Assembly (NCBI GenBank): GCA_038207425.1
Contig: JBBQZU010000001.1
Coordinates: 62,001 to 126,000, forward strand
From: JBBQZU01 sp038207425
Lineage (GTDB): Bacteria > Bacteroidota > Bacteroidia > Flavobacteriales_D > Cryomorphaceae
Length of the DNA stretch: 64,000 bases
Reading direction: 5' to 3'
The position numbers and the translations under genes were made by a program. Under the pieces are notes generated by a model. The model saw nothing but the letters and a program-made list of their open reading frames with translations. It searched no databases and was not told the origin of the DNA. Positions 7,962 to 17,322 of the stretch are shown here, one piece after another. Each line of letters opens with the position of its first letter. Within the stretch, counting starts at the first letter, position 1.

Positions 7962-8671
7962 CTAAGTGCCTTCAAATAGAGATTAATTGTATTTTCAAGA
8001 CCAAAATACAGCGCATCGCATACCAAGGCGTGGCCAATTGATACTTCCAGGAGCTCTGGTATATTTTGACGGAAGTATCTGAGATTTTTAAGATCAAGGT
8101 CATGGCCGGCGTTTATGCCAATTCCTGCCTTTAAAGCCGCTTTTGCAGAAGCCAGAAACGGTGCAATTGCCGCCTGCGGATTGATATTATAATTTCTGGC
8201 ATATGACTCAGTATACAGTTCAATTCGGTTCGCACCGGTTTCGGCAGCAGCCAAGACCATTTCAGGATTAGGGTCTACAAACAAACTTACTCTTGCTCCT
8301 GATTCATGCAGTTCTGCTACCACTTCAGTAAGGTACCGAAGATGTGTTATTACATCCCACCCAGCGTTGCTTGTCAGTACATCTGGCCCATCGGGAACGA
8401 GCGTTGCTTGTGCAGGACGTGTGTCTGCCACAAGCTTTATGTATCTGCTATCTGGAAATCCTTCAATATTGTACTCAGTAGTGATTATTGGTGCCAGATT
8501 GTATACATCATACGTGGTAATGTGGCGCTCATCCGGCCGGGGGTGTATAGTAATGCCATCAGCGCCAAAGAGCTGACAATCCAATGCCACTTGTACAATA
8601 TCAGGATTGTTGCCTCCACGCGCATTTCGTATGGTTGCAAACTTATTGATATTCACACTTAGCTTTGTCAT
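7958..8671 (-). CDS. pdxJ: Pyridoxine 5'-phosphate synthase
   Basis: The 237-residue TIM-barrel enzyme condenses 1-deoxyxylulose 5-phosphate with 3-amino-2-oxopropyl phosphate to make pyridoxine 5'-phosphate (DXP-dependent vitamin B6 route). Diagnostic stretches are SVNINKFATIRNARGG at the N-terminus, GADGITIHPRPDERHI, VPDGPDVLTSNAGWD, SLFVDPNP, ELYTESYA and GINAGHDLDLKN. The length is normal. It heads a two-gene operon with the hydrolase and has a perfect -7 element 26 bases upstream. Confidence 0.96.
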   Translation of the reverse strand: MTKLSVNINKFATIRNARGGNNPDIVQVALDCQLFGADGITIHPRPDERHITTYDVYNLAPIITTEYNIEGFPDSRYIKLVADTRPAQATLVPDGPDVLTSNAGWDVITHLRYLTEVVAELHESGARVSLFVDPNPEMVLAAAETGANRIELYTESYARNYNINPQAAIAPFLASAKAALKAGIGINAGHDLDLKNLRYFRQNIPELLEVSIGHALVCDALYFGLENTINLYLKALR

Positions 8672-8697
8672 CTATTTCTGGCTATATTTCGCGGTCA

Positions 8698-8705
8698 CAA
8701 AGGTA
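8698..8705 (-). promoter_or_regulatory. Promoter -7 element for pdxJ
   Basis: On the minus strand the sequence is TACCTTTG, a perfect match to TAnnTTTG, 26 bases before the pdxJ start. A plus-strand near match, TATATTTC, lies at 8683-8690 and could serve the divergent CBS-protein gene at 8755. Confidence 0.5.
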
Positions 8706-8754
8706 AGTGTTAAAAGATAGCCACTAGGTTATTAACGATATTCGAATTAAAACA

Positions 8755-9417
8755 ATGAGAGCAGGAGATTTAATCAGCGATGAAATACCCACACTTGAAG
8801 GGAGCGATAGTGGCTTATGGGCTATGCAGCTTCTCGATGAATACAAAATGCGTCATTTGCCTGTGTTGGACGGAGGCAAATTTATAGGCCTTATATCTGA
8901 TGAAGCAGTACTGGAACTTAAGAATCCTGAAGCGCCTATAAAAGATGCAACAGATTTGCTTTCGCTCATATATGTGAGTCAGGACCAGCACGTTTACGAC
9001 CTTGTAAAGGTTGCAGCCCAGCATGAATTGAGTGCAGTGCCAATACTTGACAGCAACCTTAGTTATATAGGTGTTGTGAGCATATACTGCCTTGTGCGCG
9101 AACTTGCTAAGATTGCTGCTATCAATGATGAAGGAGGAATATTGGTACTTGAGATCAATGAAAAAGATTATTCTCTAGCCGAAATTTCTCAGATTGTCGA
9201 AAGTAACGGTGCACGCATACTAAGCGCAAATGTGACTTCTACACCCGACAGCAGTAAAATGGAAGTAACACTTAAGTTGAACCGAAACAATATGGATGGT
9301 GTGATTCAAACTTTCGGACGTTATGACTATACAATTAGCGCTTCATATCACGAATCATCTTATCAGGACATGATGCACAATCGTTATGAAGAGCTCATGC
9401 GCTACCTAAAAATCTGA
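8755..9417 (+). CDS. CBS-domain protein with ACT-like C-terminus
   Basis: The 220-residue soluble protein has two CBS motifs: about residues 1-60 (MRHLPVLDGGKFIGLIS) and about 70-125 (LSAVPILDSNLSYIGVVS). A C-terminal part (about 135-205) looks like an ACT domain (GGILVLEINEKDYSLAEISQIVES). CBS pairs bind adenine nucleotides, so a ligand-sensing role is inferred. There is no catalytic domain. It is the first gene of a long plus-strand envelope block; the next gene starts 8 bases later. Confidence 0.8.
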   Translation: MRAGDLISDEIPTLEGSDSGLWAMQLLDEYKMRHLPVLDGGKFIGLISDEAVLELKNPEAPIKDATDLLSLIYVSQDQHVYDLVKVAAQHELSAVPILDSNLSYIGVVSIYCLVRELAKIAAINDEGGILVLEINEKDYSLAEISQIVESNGARILSANVTSTPDSSKMEVTLKLNRNNMDGVIQTFGRYDYTISASYHESSYQDMMHNRYEELMRYLKI

Positions 9418-9425
9418 AATTTAAA

Positions 9426-10844
9426 ATGCCTGGCTTGAAGCATTGGCTCCTTCTGCTGTCAATAGCGCTTTTTGCTCCAGCTTTATGCGCGCAGCAATCA
9501 AACACCTTCGCTCTCGACACCACCCGAAAAATGGTGGTGGTCGACTTTTTAATTGAGGGCAATAAGGTAACCCAAGAGCGCATCATATTGCGCGAAGTAA
9601 CATTTGCTGTTGGTGATTCTCTCTATCTCTCAAACATAAGAGCTGGAATGGAGCAGTCGCGGAATAATATTATGAATCTACGGCTCTTTAATTTTGTGGA
9701 AGTCGAGGCCGTTCAAATTGACCATCAGCAGGTACTTGTCCTCATATCAGTAAAAGAGAGATGGTACATATACCCGGTACCAATTCTCGAAATAGCTCAA
9801 ACCAACTTTAATACTTGGTGGGAAACCAAAGAGTTGCGATGGCTCAATTACGGAGTAGCCGTGTCGCACAATAATTTTAGGGGTCTCAACCAAAACCTGT
9901 CTTTGATGATACGATTCGGATATACCAGGCGATTCAGTGCATCATACAGCATTCCTAATATTAACCGGAAGCAAACACTTGGACTGAATTTCAGCGCGGC
10001 TTACATTGAAAATGATGAAATAGTATTCAATACCTTCGATAATACACGCCAGTTTTATAGAAATTCTGAAGTGAAGGCCCGGCAGTTTATGCAGTATAAT
10101 GCAGGCCTCAGTTACAGAGAGAATATATTTACGAGCCATCATTTTCAACTCACCTATATCAATGCCTGGGTCAATGATACAATACCTATTCTACAACCCG
10201 ATTATTTCACCGGAGGTACAAGTAGTACTCAATTTTTAAGAGCATCCTATACACTGAGCTATGATACCCGCGATTACCGGCGTTATCCGCTTAAAGGACT
10301 ACTATTGGTGGGCAGTTTGCAACAAGACGGACTCGGCATATTCAACAAGGAAGGCCTCAACCTGTTTACCACATCAGCCAGTTACAGACATCACCATAAA
10401 TTGAGTGACCGGTTATACCTGGCCCATAGCATTACCGGCAAAGTTAACTGGAGCGAACCTCCTTATTATCTGCTTAGGGGCTTGGGGTACAATGAATTTG
10501 TTAGAGGCTATGAGTTTTTTGTCATTGATGGAACCCATTTTGCTCTTTTGCAAGGCAATTTAAAAATGACCGTCATCAAGCCAAAGCCCGTTACTATTCC
10601 GTTTGTGCCAACTGAGAAGTTCAGTGAAACATTTATATCTATGTATGCCAACCTTTTTTTTGATGCCGGCTATGTCAATGGACCTGCTTTTCGGTCAGCC
10701 AATTCACTGGTGAATGAATATCTTTACAGCATGGGTATAGGCCTTGATGTAGTAACGTATTATGATAAGGTAATGCGCGTGGAAGGATCCTTCAACGCCT
10801 TGGGCAATTTTGCCGTATTTGTACACTTTAAGCAGGCATTCTGA
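9426..10844 (+). CDS. Omp85-family outer membrane protein (POTRA plus barrel)
   Basis: The 472-residue product has a signal peptide ending near ALCAQ and one clear POTRA-like domain (VVVDFLIEGNKVTQERIILRE, about residues 37-115). A 16-strand-type surface-antigen barrel follows, with YDTRDYRRYPLKG (the usual YDxRD turn) and RGLGYNEFVRGYE. This is the layout of a short TamA/BamA relative with few POTRA domains. The cargo is unknown. It sits between the CBS protein and nadK; its stop overlaps the nadK ATG. The full-length BamA lies 2.7 kb downstream in the same block. Confidence 0.82.
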   Translation: MPGLKHWLLLLSIALFAPALCAQQSNTFALDTTRKMVVVDFLIEGNKVTQERIILREVTFAVGDSLYLSNIRAGMEQSRNNIMNLRLFNFVEVEAVQIDHQQVLVLISVKERWYIYPVPILEIAQTNFNTWWETKELRWLNYGVAVSHNNFRGLNQNLSLMIRFGYTRRFSASYSIPNINRKQTLGLNFSAAYIENDEIVFNTFDNTRQFYRNSEVKARQFMQYNAGLSYRENIFTSHHFQLTYINAWVNDTIPILQPDYFTGGTSSTQFLRASYTLSYDTRDYRRYPLKGLLLVGSLQQDGLGIFNKEGLNLFTTSASYRHHHKLSDRLYLAHSITGKVNWSEPPYYLLRGLGYNEFVRGYEFFVIDGTHFALLQGNLKMTVIKPKPVTIPFVPTEKFSETFISMYANLFFDAGYVNGPAFRSANSLVNEYLYSMGIGLDVVTYYDKVMRVEGSFNALGNFAVFVHFKQAF

Positions 10845-11722
10845 TGAAAATAGCCATTTACGGTAAACCCGGTTCAAATAATGTAAATGCCGCCGTTCCG
10901 GAGCTTATAGGTCAGTTGAACCAATACGGATTCACATTCGAAATCTATGAACGCTACGCAGCTTATCTTACAGAAAATGGATATCTGAAGGAGATGCCCA
11001 TTACCTTCAATCGAGAAAATGCAGATATTACAAAGTATGCATTGCTTATAAGCATAGGAGGCGATGGTACTTTACTGGATACCGTGACACTTATAGGCGC
11101 ATCAGGAGTGCCCATCATAGGACTGAACGCAGGGAGATTGGGGTTTATTTCAGGACTTGATAAGCATGAAATTGCCGACGTGCTCATAGCATTAAAGAGC
11201 GGTAAAATTCATTGCGACTACCGGTCATTGCTTACCGTGAAGTCACAGAGAGGGCTGTTTGATTTACAGAATTTCGCACTCAATGAAATTACCGTGCATA
11301 AGAAAGATACTTCCGCCATGGTGAGAATTGATACCTGGATTGACAATGACTTTCTAAGTACTTACTGGGCTGATGGACTTATCGTTAGTACGCCTACAGG
11401 CAGCTCGGCCTACTCACTGAGTTGTGGTGGCCCTATCTTAATGCCCAATGCCGACAATATTGTAATTACTCCGATAGCACCTCACAACTTGAATATCAGG
11501 CCAGTTGTGGTTTCATCGCGATCAGTTATTAAAGTCAGGGTTTCGGGAAGGAGCGAGAATTTTCTGATTACCGCCGATAGCCGTTCTGAAATATTGCTCC
11601 CCAATGAAGATATTATCATTACAAAAGCGCCTTTCCAGATTGGACTTCTGCAGCCCGATGGGCACACATTTGCCAATACCCTGAGAAATAAATTGGGTTG
11701 GGGCATGGATAAACGGAACTGA
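10844..11722 (+). CDS. nadK: NAD kinase
   Basis: The 292-residue cytoplasmic enzyme phosphorylates NAD to NADP. It shows the ISIGGDGTLLDTV motif (GGDG near residue 68), GLNAGRLGFIS, the NE segment ALNEITVHK, and the DGLIVSTPTGSSAYSLSCGGP signature. Length and motif order are those of bacterial NadK. The ATG overlaps the stop of the preceding barrel gene (TGATG). This position in an envelope block is one I recall from other Bacteroidota. Confidence 0.95.
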   Translation: MKIAIYGKPGSNNVNAAVPELIGQLNQYGFTFEIYERYAAYLTENGYLKEMPITFNRENADITKYALLISIGGDGTLLDTVTLIGASGVPIIGLNAGRLGFISGLDKHEIADVLIALKSGKIHCDYRSLLTVKSQRGLFDLQNFALNEITVHKKDTSAMVRIDTWIDNDFLSTYWADGLIVSTPTGSSAYSLSCGGPILMPNADNIVITPIAPHNLNIRPVVVSSRSVIKVRVSGRSENFLITADSRSEILLPNEDIIITKAPFQIGLLQPDGHTFANTLRNKLGWGMDKRN

Positions 11723-11903
11723 TAGTATCCGCTAACTCAAATTTATTCCGTTTTCAATTGCAATATCGCGGGTTTAAAATATTGTAACTTCGCGAACCCC
11801 AAATCGTCGTATTCATGAATTCAGTCGAGATTGGCCTAAATTTGTATCCGCAATGCCCGAAAGGGCTGCAATAATTTTATAAATATTTCGATAAGTAGTT
11901 CGT

Positions 11904-12725
11904 ATGCGGTTTGCGGCTTTTATATTATTGTGCATTACTTCAGAGGCTTTCGCACAGTATCATGAAATTGGTCTTATGGTCAATCAGGCCACCTATATTG
12001 GCGAGATTAACCTTAGTAGCCACATACCTGCTAAATTTCAACCCGGCGGAGCGCTTATATACCGATATAATTTTAACGACCGCATGGCTTTTAAGGGCAA
12101 TGTGTTGTTTGGGAGGATGTATGCCCACGATAAAGATTCGGATAGCGAATGGCAGAGGAACCGAAACCTGCACTTCAGAACCAACATATTTGAGATTAGC
12201 GGGCAGATTGAAATAAATTTTCTGACCTATGAGATTGGAGATAGGCAGCGTCCATCATCACCATACATATTTTTAGGATTTTCAATTTTCAGGTTCAATC
12301 CTCAGGCAGAGTTTAATGACCGATGGGTAGATTTACAACCCCTGGGTACAGAAGGCCAGGGAATTCCTGGATTTGATGAACGATATCCGCTTACACAGGT
12401 AAGTATTCCATTTGGCATAGGCTTTAAGTTCAATATTTGGAGAAATTTTGGAGGTGCAATTGAGTGGGGTTTCAGACGTACATTCACTGATTATCTCGAT
12501 GATGTAAGTGGTACTTATGTGGACGCTGCATTGCTCGAAGAAAAGAATGGCCCGCTCTCCGCAATAATGGCTGATAGAAGCTTTGCTGCATCTGGCCCTG
12601 ACGGCACTAACACCGACATGCAACGTGGTGAAACTAACCGGAAAGACTATTACGCAATTGCAGGCATAATGATAACCTACAAAATTGGCAAACCCAGAAT
12701 CAAATGCCCATCAGCATGGAACTAA
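11904..12725 (+). CDS. DUF6089-like outer membrane beta-barrel protein
   Basis: The 273-residue protein has a signal peptide (cut near EAFAQ) and begins the mature part with YHEIGLMVNQATYIGEIN. Barrel-like strands follow, together with an internal GFSIFRFNPQAEF segment. These fit the Bacteroidota DUF6089 family, which I recall as usually sitting just before uppS. Its role in the outer membrane is unknown. The 181 bases before it hold no gene and no clear hairpin. The first three codons could also be read in another frame, but the ATG at 11904 gives the full signal peptide. Confidence 0.75.
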   Translation: MRFAAFILLCITSEAFAQYHEIGLMVNQATYIGEINLSSHIPAKFQPGGALIYRYNFNDRMAFKGNVLFGRMYAHDKDSDSEWQRNRNLHFRTNIFEISGQIEINFLTYEIGDRQRPSSPYIFLGFSIFRFNPQAEFNDRWVDLQPLGTEGQGIPGFDERYPLTQVSIPFGIGFKFNIWRNFGGAIEWGFRRTFTDYLDDVSGTYVDAALLEEKNGPLSAIMADRSFAASGPDGTNTDMQRGETNRKDYYAIAGIMITYKIGKPRIKCPSAWN

Positions 12726-12731
12726 CGCAGT

Positions 12732-12761
12732 TTTGTAGTACGCCAAAAAATAAGACCTTTG
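12732..12761 (+). promoter_or_regulatory. Promoter for uppS-bamA
   Basis: TTTG at 12732-12735 is followed after 18 bases by GACCTTTG (12754-12761), 7 of 8 matches to the -7 consensus. The uppS ATG is 12 bases further on. This is one of the few sites in the window with both elements near the expected spacing. Confidence 0.5.
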
Positions 12762-12773
12762 CGCACCTAAATA

Positions 12774-13517
12774 ATGAGTACCAAAGAACATATAGATAGA
12801 GACCGTGTGCCGCAACATGTAGCCATCATTATGGATGGTAACGGAAGGTGGGCTAAAAACCATGGTGAAGCGAGAATCTATGGACACATGAATGGCGTAA
12901 ATGGTGTACGTGAAGCACTTACTGCCGCCTCTGATATTGGTGTGAAATACCTGACCTTGTATGCATTCAGTACTGAAAATTGGGATCGACCAATTGAAGA
13001 AGTCTCTGCGCTCATGGATTTGCTCGTGCAAACCATTGTAAAGGAAATAGACAAACTCGAAGAGAACGATGTTTGCGTGAAAGCCATTGGTGATTTGAAT
13101 ATGCTTCCAACCGAATGTAGAAAAGCACTCAAAGAAGCAATAGTACGCACCAAACACAAGAAAACTATCACGGTAATTTTGGCGCTCAGCTACAGCAGCC
13201 GATGGGAGATTACCAAAGCAGTGAAGAATATAGCCCGCGATATTTCAAAAGGCAAGCTGAAAGAAGATGACATCAACCAAGACACGATTTGCTCTTATTT
13301 GGAAACCAAAGATTTCCCTGATCCTGAACTGTTGATTAGAACCAGTGGTGAAAAGCGAATCAGCAATTTCTTGCTGTGGCAAATAGCCTACAGCGAACTT
13401 CATTTTACACAAACCTTGTGGCCAGACTTCAAGAAAGAAGATTTCTTTGAAGCTGTGGTGGCTTACCAAAACAGAGAACGTAGATTTGGAAAAATCAGTG
13501 AGCAGGTCACAGTATAA
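12774..13517 (+). CDS. uppS: Isoprenyl transferase (undecaprenyl diphosphate synthase)
   Basis: The 247-residue enzyme elongates farnesyl diphosphate with isopentenyl diphosphate in cis to the C55 carrier lipid needed for peptidoglycan and surface polysaccharides. The N-terminal HVAIIMDGNGRWAK holds the catalytic Asp. The LTLYAFSTENWDRP and LLIRTSGEKRISNFLLWQ signatures are complete. The start at 12774 is well supported by the motif at residue 15. The bamA frame begins inside its last codons. Confidence 0.96.
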   Translation: MSTKEHIDRDRVPQHVAIIMDGNGRWAKNHGEARIYGHMNGVNGVREALTAASDIGVKYLTLYAFSTENWDRPIEEVSALMDLLVQTIVKEIDKLEENDVCVKAIGDLNMLPTECRKALKEAIVRTKHKKTITVILALSYSSRWEITKAVKNIARDISKGKLKEDDINQDTICSYLETKDFPDPELLIRTSGEKRISNFLLWQIAYSELHFTQTLWPDFKKEDFFEAVVAYQNRERRFGKISEQVTV

Positions 13518-16023
13518 GGTCATTTTATTGCTTGTTTACTTGCTCTGCATCCTTTCAGGAAAAATTAGTGCACAGGTATCAGTTGGCTCCTATGAACCCG
13601 ATTACCGCAATCCGCGCGATTTTACTATTGGCGGGATCACTGTAAATGGCGCACGAAATTTTGACTCACAAGCAATCATTCTGTTTTCGGGCTTATCTGT
13701 AGGCCAAAAAATTACTGTGCCAGGCGAAAAGATTTCGCAGGCAATTAAAAACCTTTGGAAGCAGAAACTCTTCGATAATATTGAAATTTCAGTGAATGAG
13801 ATAAAAGGCGATAAGATATTTCTTTCCATAGACCTTACTGAACGGGCGAGGCTCTCAAGATTTAAGTTTGAAGGAGTCTCCAAGGGCGAAGCAGAGAACA
13901 TACGTGAAAAAATAAATCTGATAAGGGGTTCAATTGTAAATGAAAACCTGCTTACCAATACCACCAATATCATTAAGGATTACTACGCCGAAAAGGGATA
14001 CCTAGATGCACTGATTGACATTAAGCAATACCCTGACACCCTGGTGGCAAATAGCGAATTTCTTGTAATCACTATCGACAAGAAGACCAAGGTCAAGATA
14101 GGCGACATTTCTTTTATTGGCATAAGCGAAATGAGCGAAGCTAAGCTTGAAAAGCAAATGAAAAAGACCAAGCAGAAGAAGGTTACATCGGTATTTAAAA
14201 GATCAAAATATATAGAGGATGAATATGTGAAAGATAAGAAGAACATAGTGAGTGCCTATAACAAAGAAGGATTCCGGAATGCGAAAATTATTTCAGACTC
14301 TTTGTATAGACGCGATGATGGTACTTTAGGTATTCTACTCAGGATACAAGAAGGCCGACGGTTTTACTTTCGCAGTATTGAGTTTGTCGGAAATACCAAA
14401 TACAGCTCCGCTCGATTGACCGAAATGTTGGGAATTCAGCCTGGGGAGATATATGACAAATCTGTTTTTGATTCACGCCTTTTCATGAATCCAGCCGGAG
14501 GAGATGTAAGTTCGCTTTACATGGACGATGGGTATCTGGCTTTTCAAGCCATACCGGTCGAAAAACGTGTGGTAGGCGATAGTATTGATATTCAGATCAG
14601 AATTTATGAAGGACGTCAATACAGGATCAATAAGGTAATTATCAAAGGAAATACCAAGACAAACGATCACGTAATACTCAGGGAAGTGCGCACCCGACCC
14701 GGAGATCTCTTCAGCAGGTCGGACATTATCCGTACCCAAAGAGAACTTGTGCAGTTGGGTTATTTTGACCCCGAAGCATTTGATGTACAGCCAGTGCAAA
14801 ACGACCAGGATGGAACGGTTGATATTATTTATACCCTATCAGAAAGACCCAGCGATCAGATAGAATTATCAGGAGGTTGGGGTGCCGGAAGGATTGTAGG
14901 TACTTTAGGGGTGTCATTTACAAATTTCTCTATTGGCAGTTTCTTTAAGAAAGGAGCATGGAATCCATTACCGGCTGGCGATGGACAACGACTTTCCTTA
15001 AGGGCGCAAACCAACGGGGTATTCTTTCAATCATACAATCTATCCTTTACCGAGCCTTGGCTTGGTGGCAAAAAACCAAACTCCTTTACCGTAGGCATAC
15101 AACATTCGGTTCAAACCAATGGAGTATCCGATAAACAGGCCACGCTGGGCAGGCCCCGGCAAGCGCTTTTTATTACTGGAGGCAATGTGAGTTTAGGCCA
15201 GCGGCTTACCTGGCCTGACGACTACTTTCAAAGGCTTCTTGGTATCAGTTATCTGTATTACGATATTCAGAATTTTACTTCAGGGCAAGGTACCGGAATA
15301 TTTTCCTTTACAAATGGAGTTTCCAATAACCTTTCTTTTGTCTTCAATATTGGACGCAACTCTATATTTGACCCAATCTATCCTCGTTACGGCTCTAACG
15401 TCAGATTTAATACACGCTTTACTCTTCCTTATTCCCTTTGGGATGGTATAGATTATGGGGCTGATATAAGCGACCAGCAAAGGTACCGGTGGGCAGAATA
15501 TTACAAATGGAAACTTGTAGCTGAATGGTTCACTGAACTTGCACCAAAATTTGTTTTAATGGTCAGGTCAGGGGTTGGATTTCTTGGGTTTTACAACCGA
15601 GAAAAGGGCATATCGCCATTTGAAAGATTCTACCTTGGTGGCTCAGCCCTCACTGGTTTCGCACTCGATGGACGCGAGATTATTGCACTTCGCGGATATG
15701 ATGACCTCAGCTTGTCACCACCTGCCGGAGCCAATATTGTGACCAAAAACACCCTTGAGCTTAGGTATCCGCTTTCGCTAAATCCTTCGGCCACAATATT
15801 TGCTTTGGGCTTTCTGGAAGCAGGAAATACGTATGATGGCATTGAGAATTTCGACCCTTTCAGAGTATACCGAAGCGCGGGTGTTGGCCTTAGAATTTTT
15901 CTTCCCATGTTTGGTCTGATGGGCCTGGATTATGGTTGGAGATTCGACGACGTTCTCGGTCGTCCAAACATGGCTACATCACAGTTTCACTTTACCATTG
16001 GCATGAATCTTGGTGAACTGTAA
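13498..16023 (+). CDS. bamA: Outer membrane protein assembly factor BamA
   Basis: This is the core of the machine that inserts beta-barrels into the outer membrane. After a signal peptide (cut near GKISAQ) come five POTRA repeats (the first begins FTIGGITVNGARNF, the last YRINKVIIKGNTKTNDHVILRE). A C-terminal barrel follows, with RGYDDLSLSP and the ending HFTIGMNLGEL. The open frame reaches back to an ATG at 13447 deep inside uppS. I prefer the GTG at 13498 (841 residues), which starts right before the basic and hydrophobic signal; TTG at 13486 is equally possible. Coupling to uppS is implied. The skp-like chaperone genes follow. Confidence 0.92.
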   Translation: MSRSQYKVILLLVYLLCILSGKISAQVSVGSYEPDYRNPRDFTIGGITVNGARNFDSQAIILFSGLSVGQKITVPGEKISQAIKNLWKQKLFDNIEISVNEIKGDKIFLSIDLTERARLSRFKFEGVSKGEAENIREKINLIRGSIVNENLLTNTTNIIKDYYAEKGYLDALIDIKQYPDTLVANSEFLVITIDKKTKVKIGDISFIGISEMSEAKLEKQMKKTKQKKVTSVFKRSKYIEDEYVKDKKNIVSAYNKEGFRNAKIISDSLYRRDDGTLGILLRIQEGRRFYFRSIEFVGNTKYSSARLTEMLGIQPGEIYDKSVFDSRLFMNPAGGDVSSLYMDDGYLAFQAIPVEKRVVGDSIDIQIRIYEGRQYRINKVIIKGNTKTNDHVILREVRTRPGDLFSRSDIIRTQRELVQLGYFDPEAFDVQPVQNDQDGTVDIIYTLSERPSDQIELSGGWGAGRIVGTLGVSFTNFSIGSFFKKGAWNPLPAGDGQRLSLRAQTNGVFFQSYNLSFTEPWLGGKKPNSFTVGIQHSVQTNGVSDKQATLGRPRQALFITGGNVSLGQRLTWPDDYFQRLLGISYLYYDIQNFTSGQGTGIFSFTNGVSNNLSFVFNIGRNSIFDPIYPRYGSNVRFNTRFTLPYSLWDGIDYGADISDQQRYRWAEYYKWKLVAEWFTELAPKFVLMVRSGVGFLGFYNREKGISPFERFYLGGSALTGFALDGREIIALRGYDDLSLSPPAGANIVTKNTLELRYPLSLNPSATIFALGFLEAGNTYDGIENFDPFRVYRSAGVGLRIFLPMFGLMGLDYGWRFDDVLGRPNMATSQFHFTIGMNLGEL

Positions 16024-16031
16024 AAAAGTAG

Positions 16032-16039
16032 TATTTTCG
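16032..16039 (+). promoter_or_regulatory. Possible -7 element before the ompH genes
   Basis: TATTTTCG is 7 of 8 matches to TAnnTTTG, 30 bases before the ATG at 16070 and just past the bamA stop. It would allow the chaperone genes extra transcription independent of bamA. Confidence 0.3.
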
Positions 16040-16069
16040 CAAACCCATAATGCCGCTACAATTTTGGCC

Positions 16070-16735
16070 ATGAAGAAGTACCTGATTATCATAATATTTT
16101 CAATAGCAATATCGCAGATTGTATCAGCGCAGCGATACGCCTATGTAGACACAGAGTACATATTGAAGAATTTGAGCTCATACAATTCGGCTCAAAAAGA
16201 GCTTGATCGTTTCAGCAAGCAATATCAAGCCGAAATAGAATCGCGCTATGAATCATTGGATCGTTTGATAAAAGCCTATCAAGCTGAAAAAGTACTCCTT
16301 ACAGAAGAATTGAAGAAGGAACGCGAAGCTGAAATACTACGAAAGGAAGCCGAAGCAAAAGAATTGCAAAAACAGCGCTTTGGTGTGGACGGTGATCTTT
16401 TTCAAAAAAGACAGGAACTCATTCAACCTATTCAAGAAGAAATTTATAACGCGATAAAGGAAGTGGCTCAGGGTGGTGGTTTTTCAGTAATATTTGACAA
16501 AGCCAATGAGTCAAACATTCTTTATGCCGACCCACGCTACGACAAGAGCGATCGGGTTCTGGCGCGTTTGGGCGTAAGTGCCAAAGATACAGATACCGGC
16601 AGCGAAGATGCCAAAGATGATACCAATGATAATCCGGACGATACTGGAAAAGATTCCGGCCGTGACGGAGGCACCACCCCTACAACTCCGCAGCGCAACA
16701 GCCCTGCGCGTGACACAGGCGGTGGGCGTAAATAA
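16070..16735 (+). CDS. OmpH/Skp family periplasmic chaperone with acidic tail
   Basis: The 221-residue protein starts at 16070 (MKKYLIIIIF...), which gives a signal peptide cut near IVSAQ; the frame from 16010 adds a non-signal stretch. The mature part begins RYAYVDTEYILKNL, the OmpH opening. A long coiled coil follows (about residues 45-120, rich in Glu/Lys/Gln), then the GGGFSVIFDKAN segment. Skp-type chaperones hold unfolded barrels on the way to BamA. The last 45 residues or so are unusual: a low-complexity Asp/Gly/Thr/Pro tail ending GGGRK. A second, tail-less ompH gene follows 38 bases later. Confidence 0.9.
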   Translation: MKKYLIIIIFSIAISQIVSAQRYAYVDTEYILKNLSSYNSAQKELDRFSKQYQAEIESRYESLDRLIKAYQAEKVLLTEELKKEREAEILRKEAEAKELQKQRFGVDGDLFQKRQELIQPIQEEIYNAIKEVAQGGGFSVIFDKANESNILYADPRYDKSDRVLARLGVSAKDTDTGSEDAKDDTNDNPDDTGKDSGRDGGTTPTTPQRNSPARDTGGGRK

Positions 16736-16773
16736 AACCTTAACTCAAACTTTCAGAACAACAAAAACAAACA

Positions 16774-17268
16774 ATGAAAAAGCTAATCTTTATAGCCATC
16801 GCTACTGCAGGCCTGTTTTCTCAAGTACAGGCCCAAAAACTGGGACATGTGAATTTCGAAGAAGTAATTACCATGTTACCTGAAAGGGCTACCGCCGAAA
16901 AAGAAGTTCAGGATCTTCAAAAGAAACTTGAAGCCAGACTTTCAACCATGATTGAAGCCTACCAGGCAAAAGTTCAAGAATACGAAGCTGATCAAACCAG
17001 CAGCCAGACTATGAAAACAAGTGCTGCCAGCGAAATTTCAGATCTTCAGCGCCGCATTCAAGAGTTTCAGCAGACAGCAGTAACCGAAATTGAAACCAAG
17101 CAGAACGAATTGATGGCCAAAATGCTGGAGCGGGTGCGCACAGCGGCTTCTGCCGTAGGCAAAACTGGTACATACACCTACATCTTCGATTCGAGTAATA
17201 ACGGAGGTGTACTCTACGCAGGCGGCGAAGATGTAACTCCACTTGTTAAGAAAGAATTGGGTATTTAA
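16774..17268 (+). CDS. OmpH/Skp family periplasmic chaperone
   Basis: The 164-residue protein has a signal peptide (cut near QVQAQ), the KLGHVNFEEVITMLPE opening, a central coiled coil (about residues 40-115) and the C-terminal TYTYIFDSSNNGGVLYAGG typical of Bacteroidota OmpH proteins. It has the normal length of the family and should form a trimeric, jellyfish-shaped holdase for outer-membrane proteins. It follows bamA and the longer paralogue, and a strong terminator lies 25 bases after the stop. Confidence 0.93.
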   Translation: MKKLIFIAIATAGLFSQVQAQKLGHVNFEEVITMLPERATAEKEVQDLQKKLEARLSTMIEAYQAKVQEYEADQTSSQTMKTSAASEISDLQRRIQEFQQTAVTEIETKQNELMAKMLERVRTAASAVGKTGTYTYIFDSSNNGGVLYAGGEDVTPLVKKELGI

Positions 17269-17293
17269 TACCAAACTGCTTTCATACATGAGA

Positions 17294-17320
17294 AAAACAT
17301 CCCTTCTTTGGGATGTTTTC
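17294..17320 (+). terminator. Rho-independent terminator between ompH and murI
   Basis: A perfect 10-bp stem AAAACATCCC/GGGATGTTTT (17294-17303 with 17310-17319) with a 6-base loop. The 3' arm ends in four T residues. It lies between the ompH stop and the murI ATG at 17323, so it probably limits read-through into murI. It argues against the ATG at 17308, which is inside the hairpin. Confidence 0.8.
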
Positions 17321-17322
17321 TT

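Noticed and set aside
9426..10844. A second bamA
   Set aside because: It has only about one POTRA domain and 472 residues; the full BamA with five POTRA domains is at 13.5-16.0 kb.
17308..17322. Upstream ATG as murI start
   Set aside because: It lies inside the perfect terminator hairpin at 17294-17319; the ATG at 17323 is a better start.
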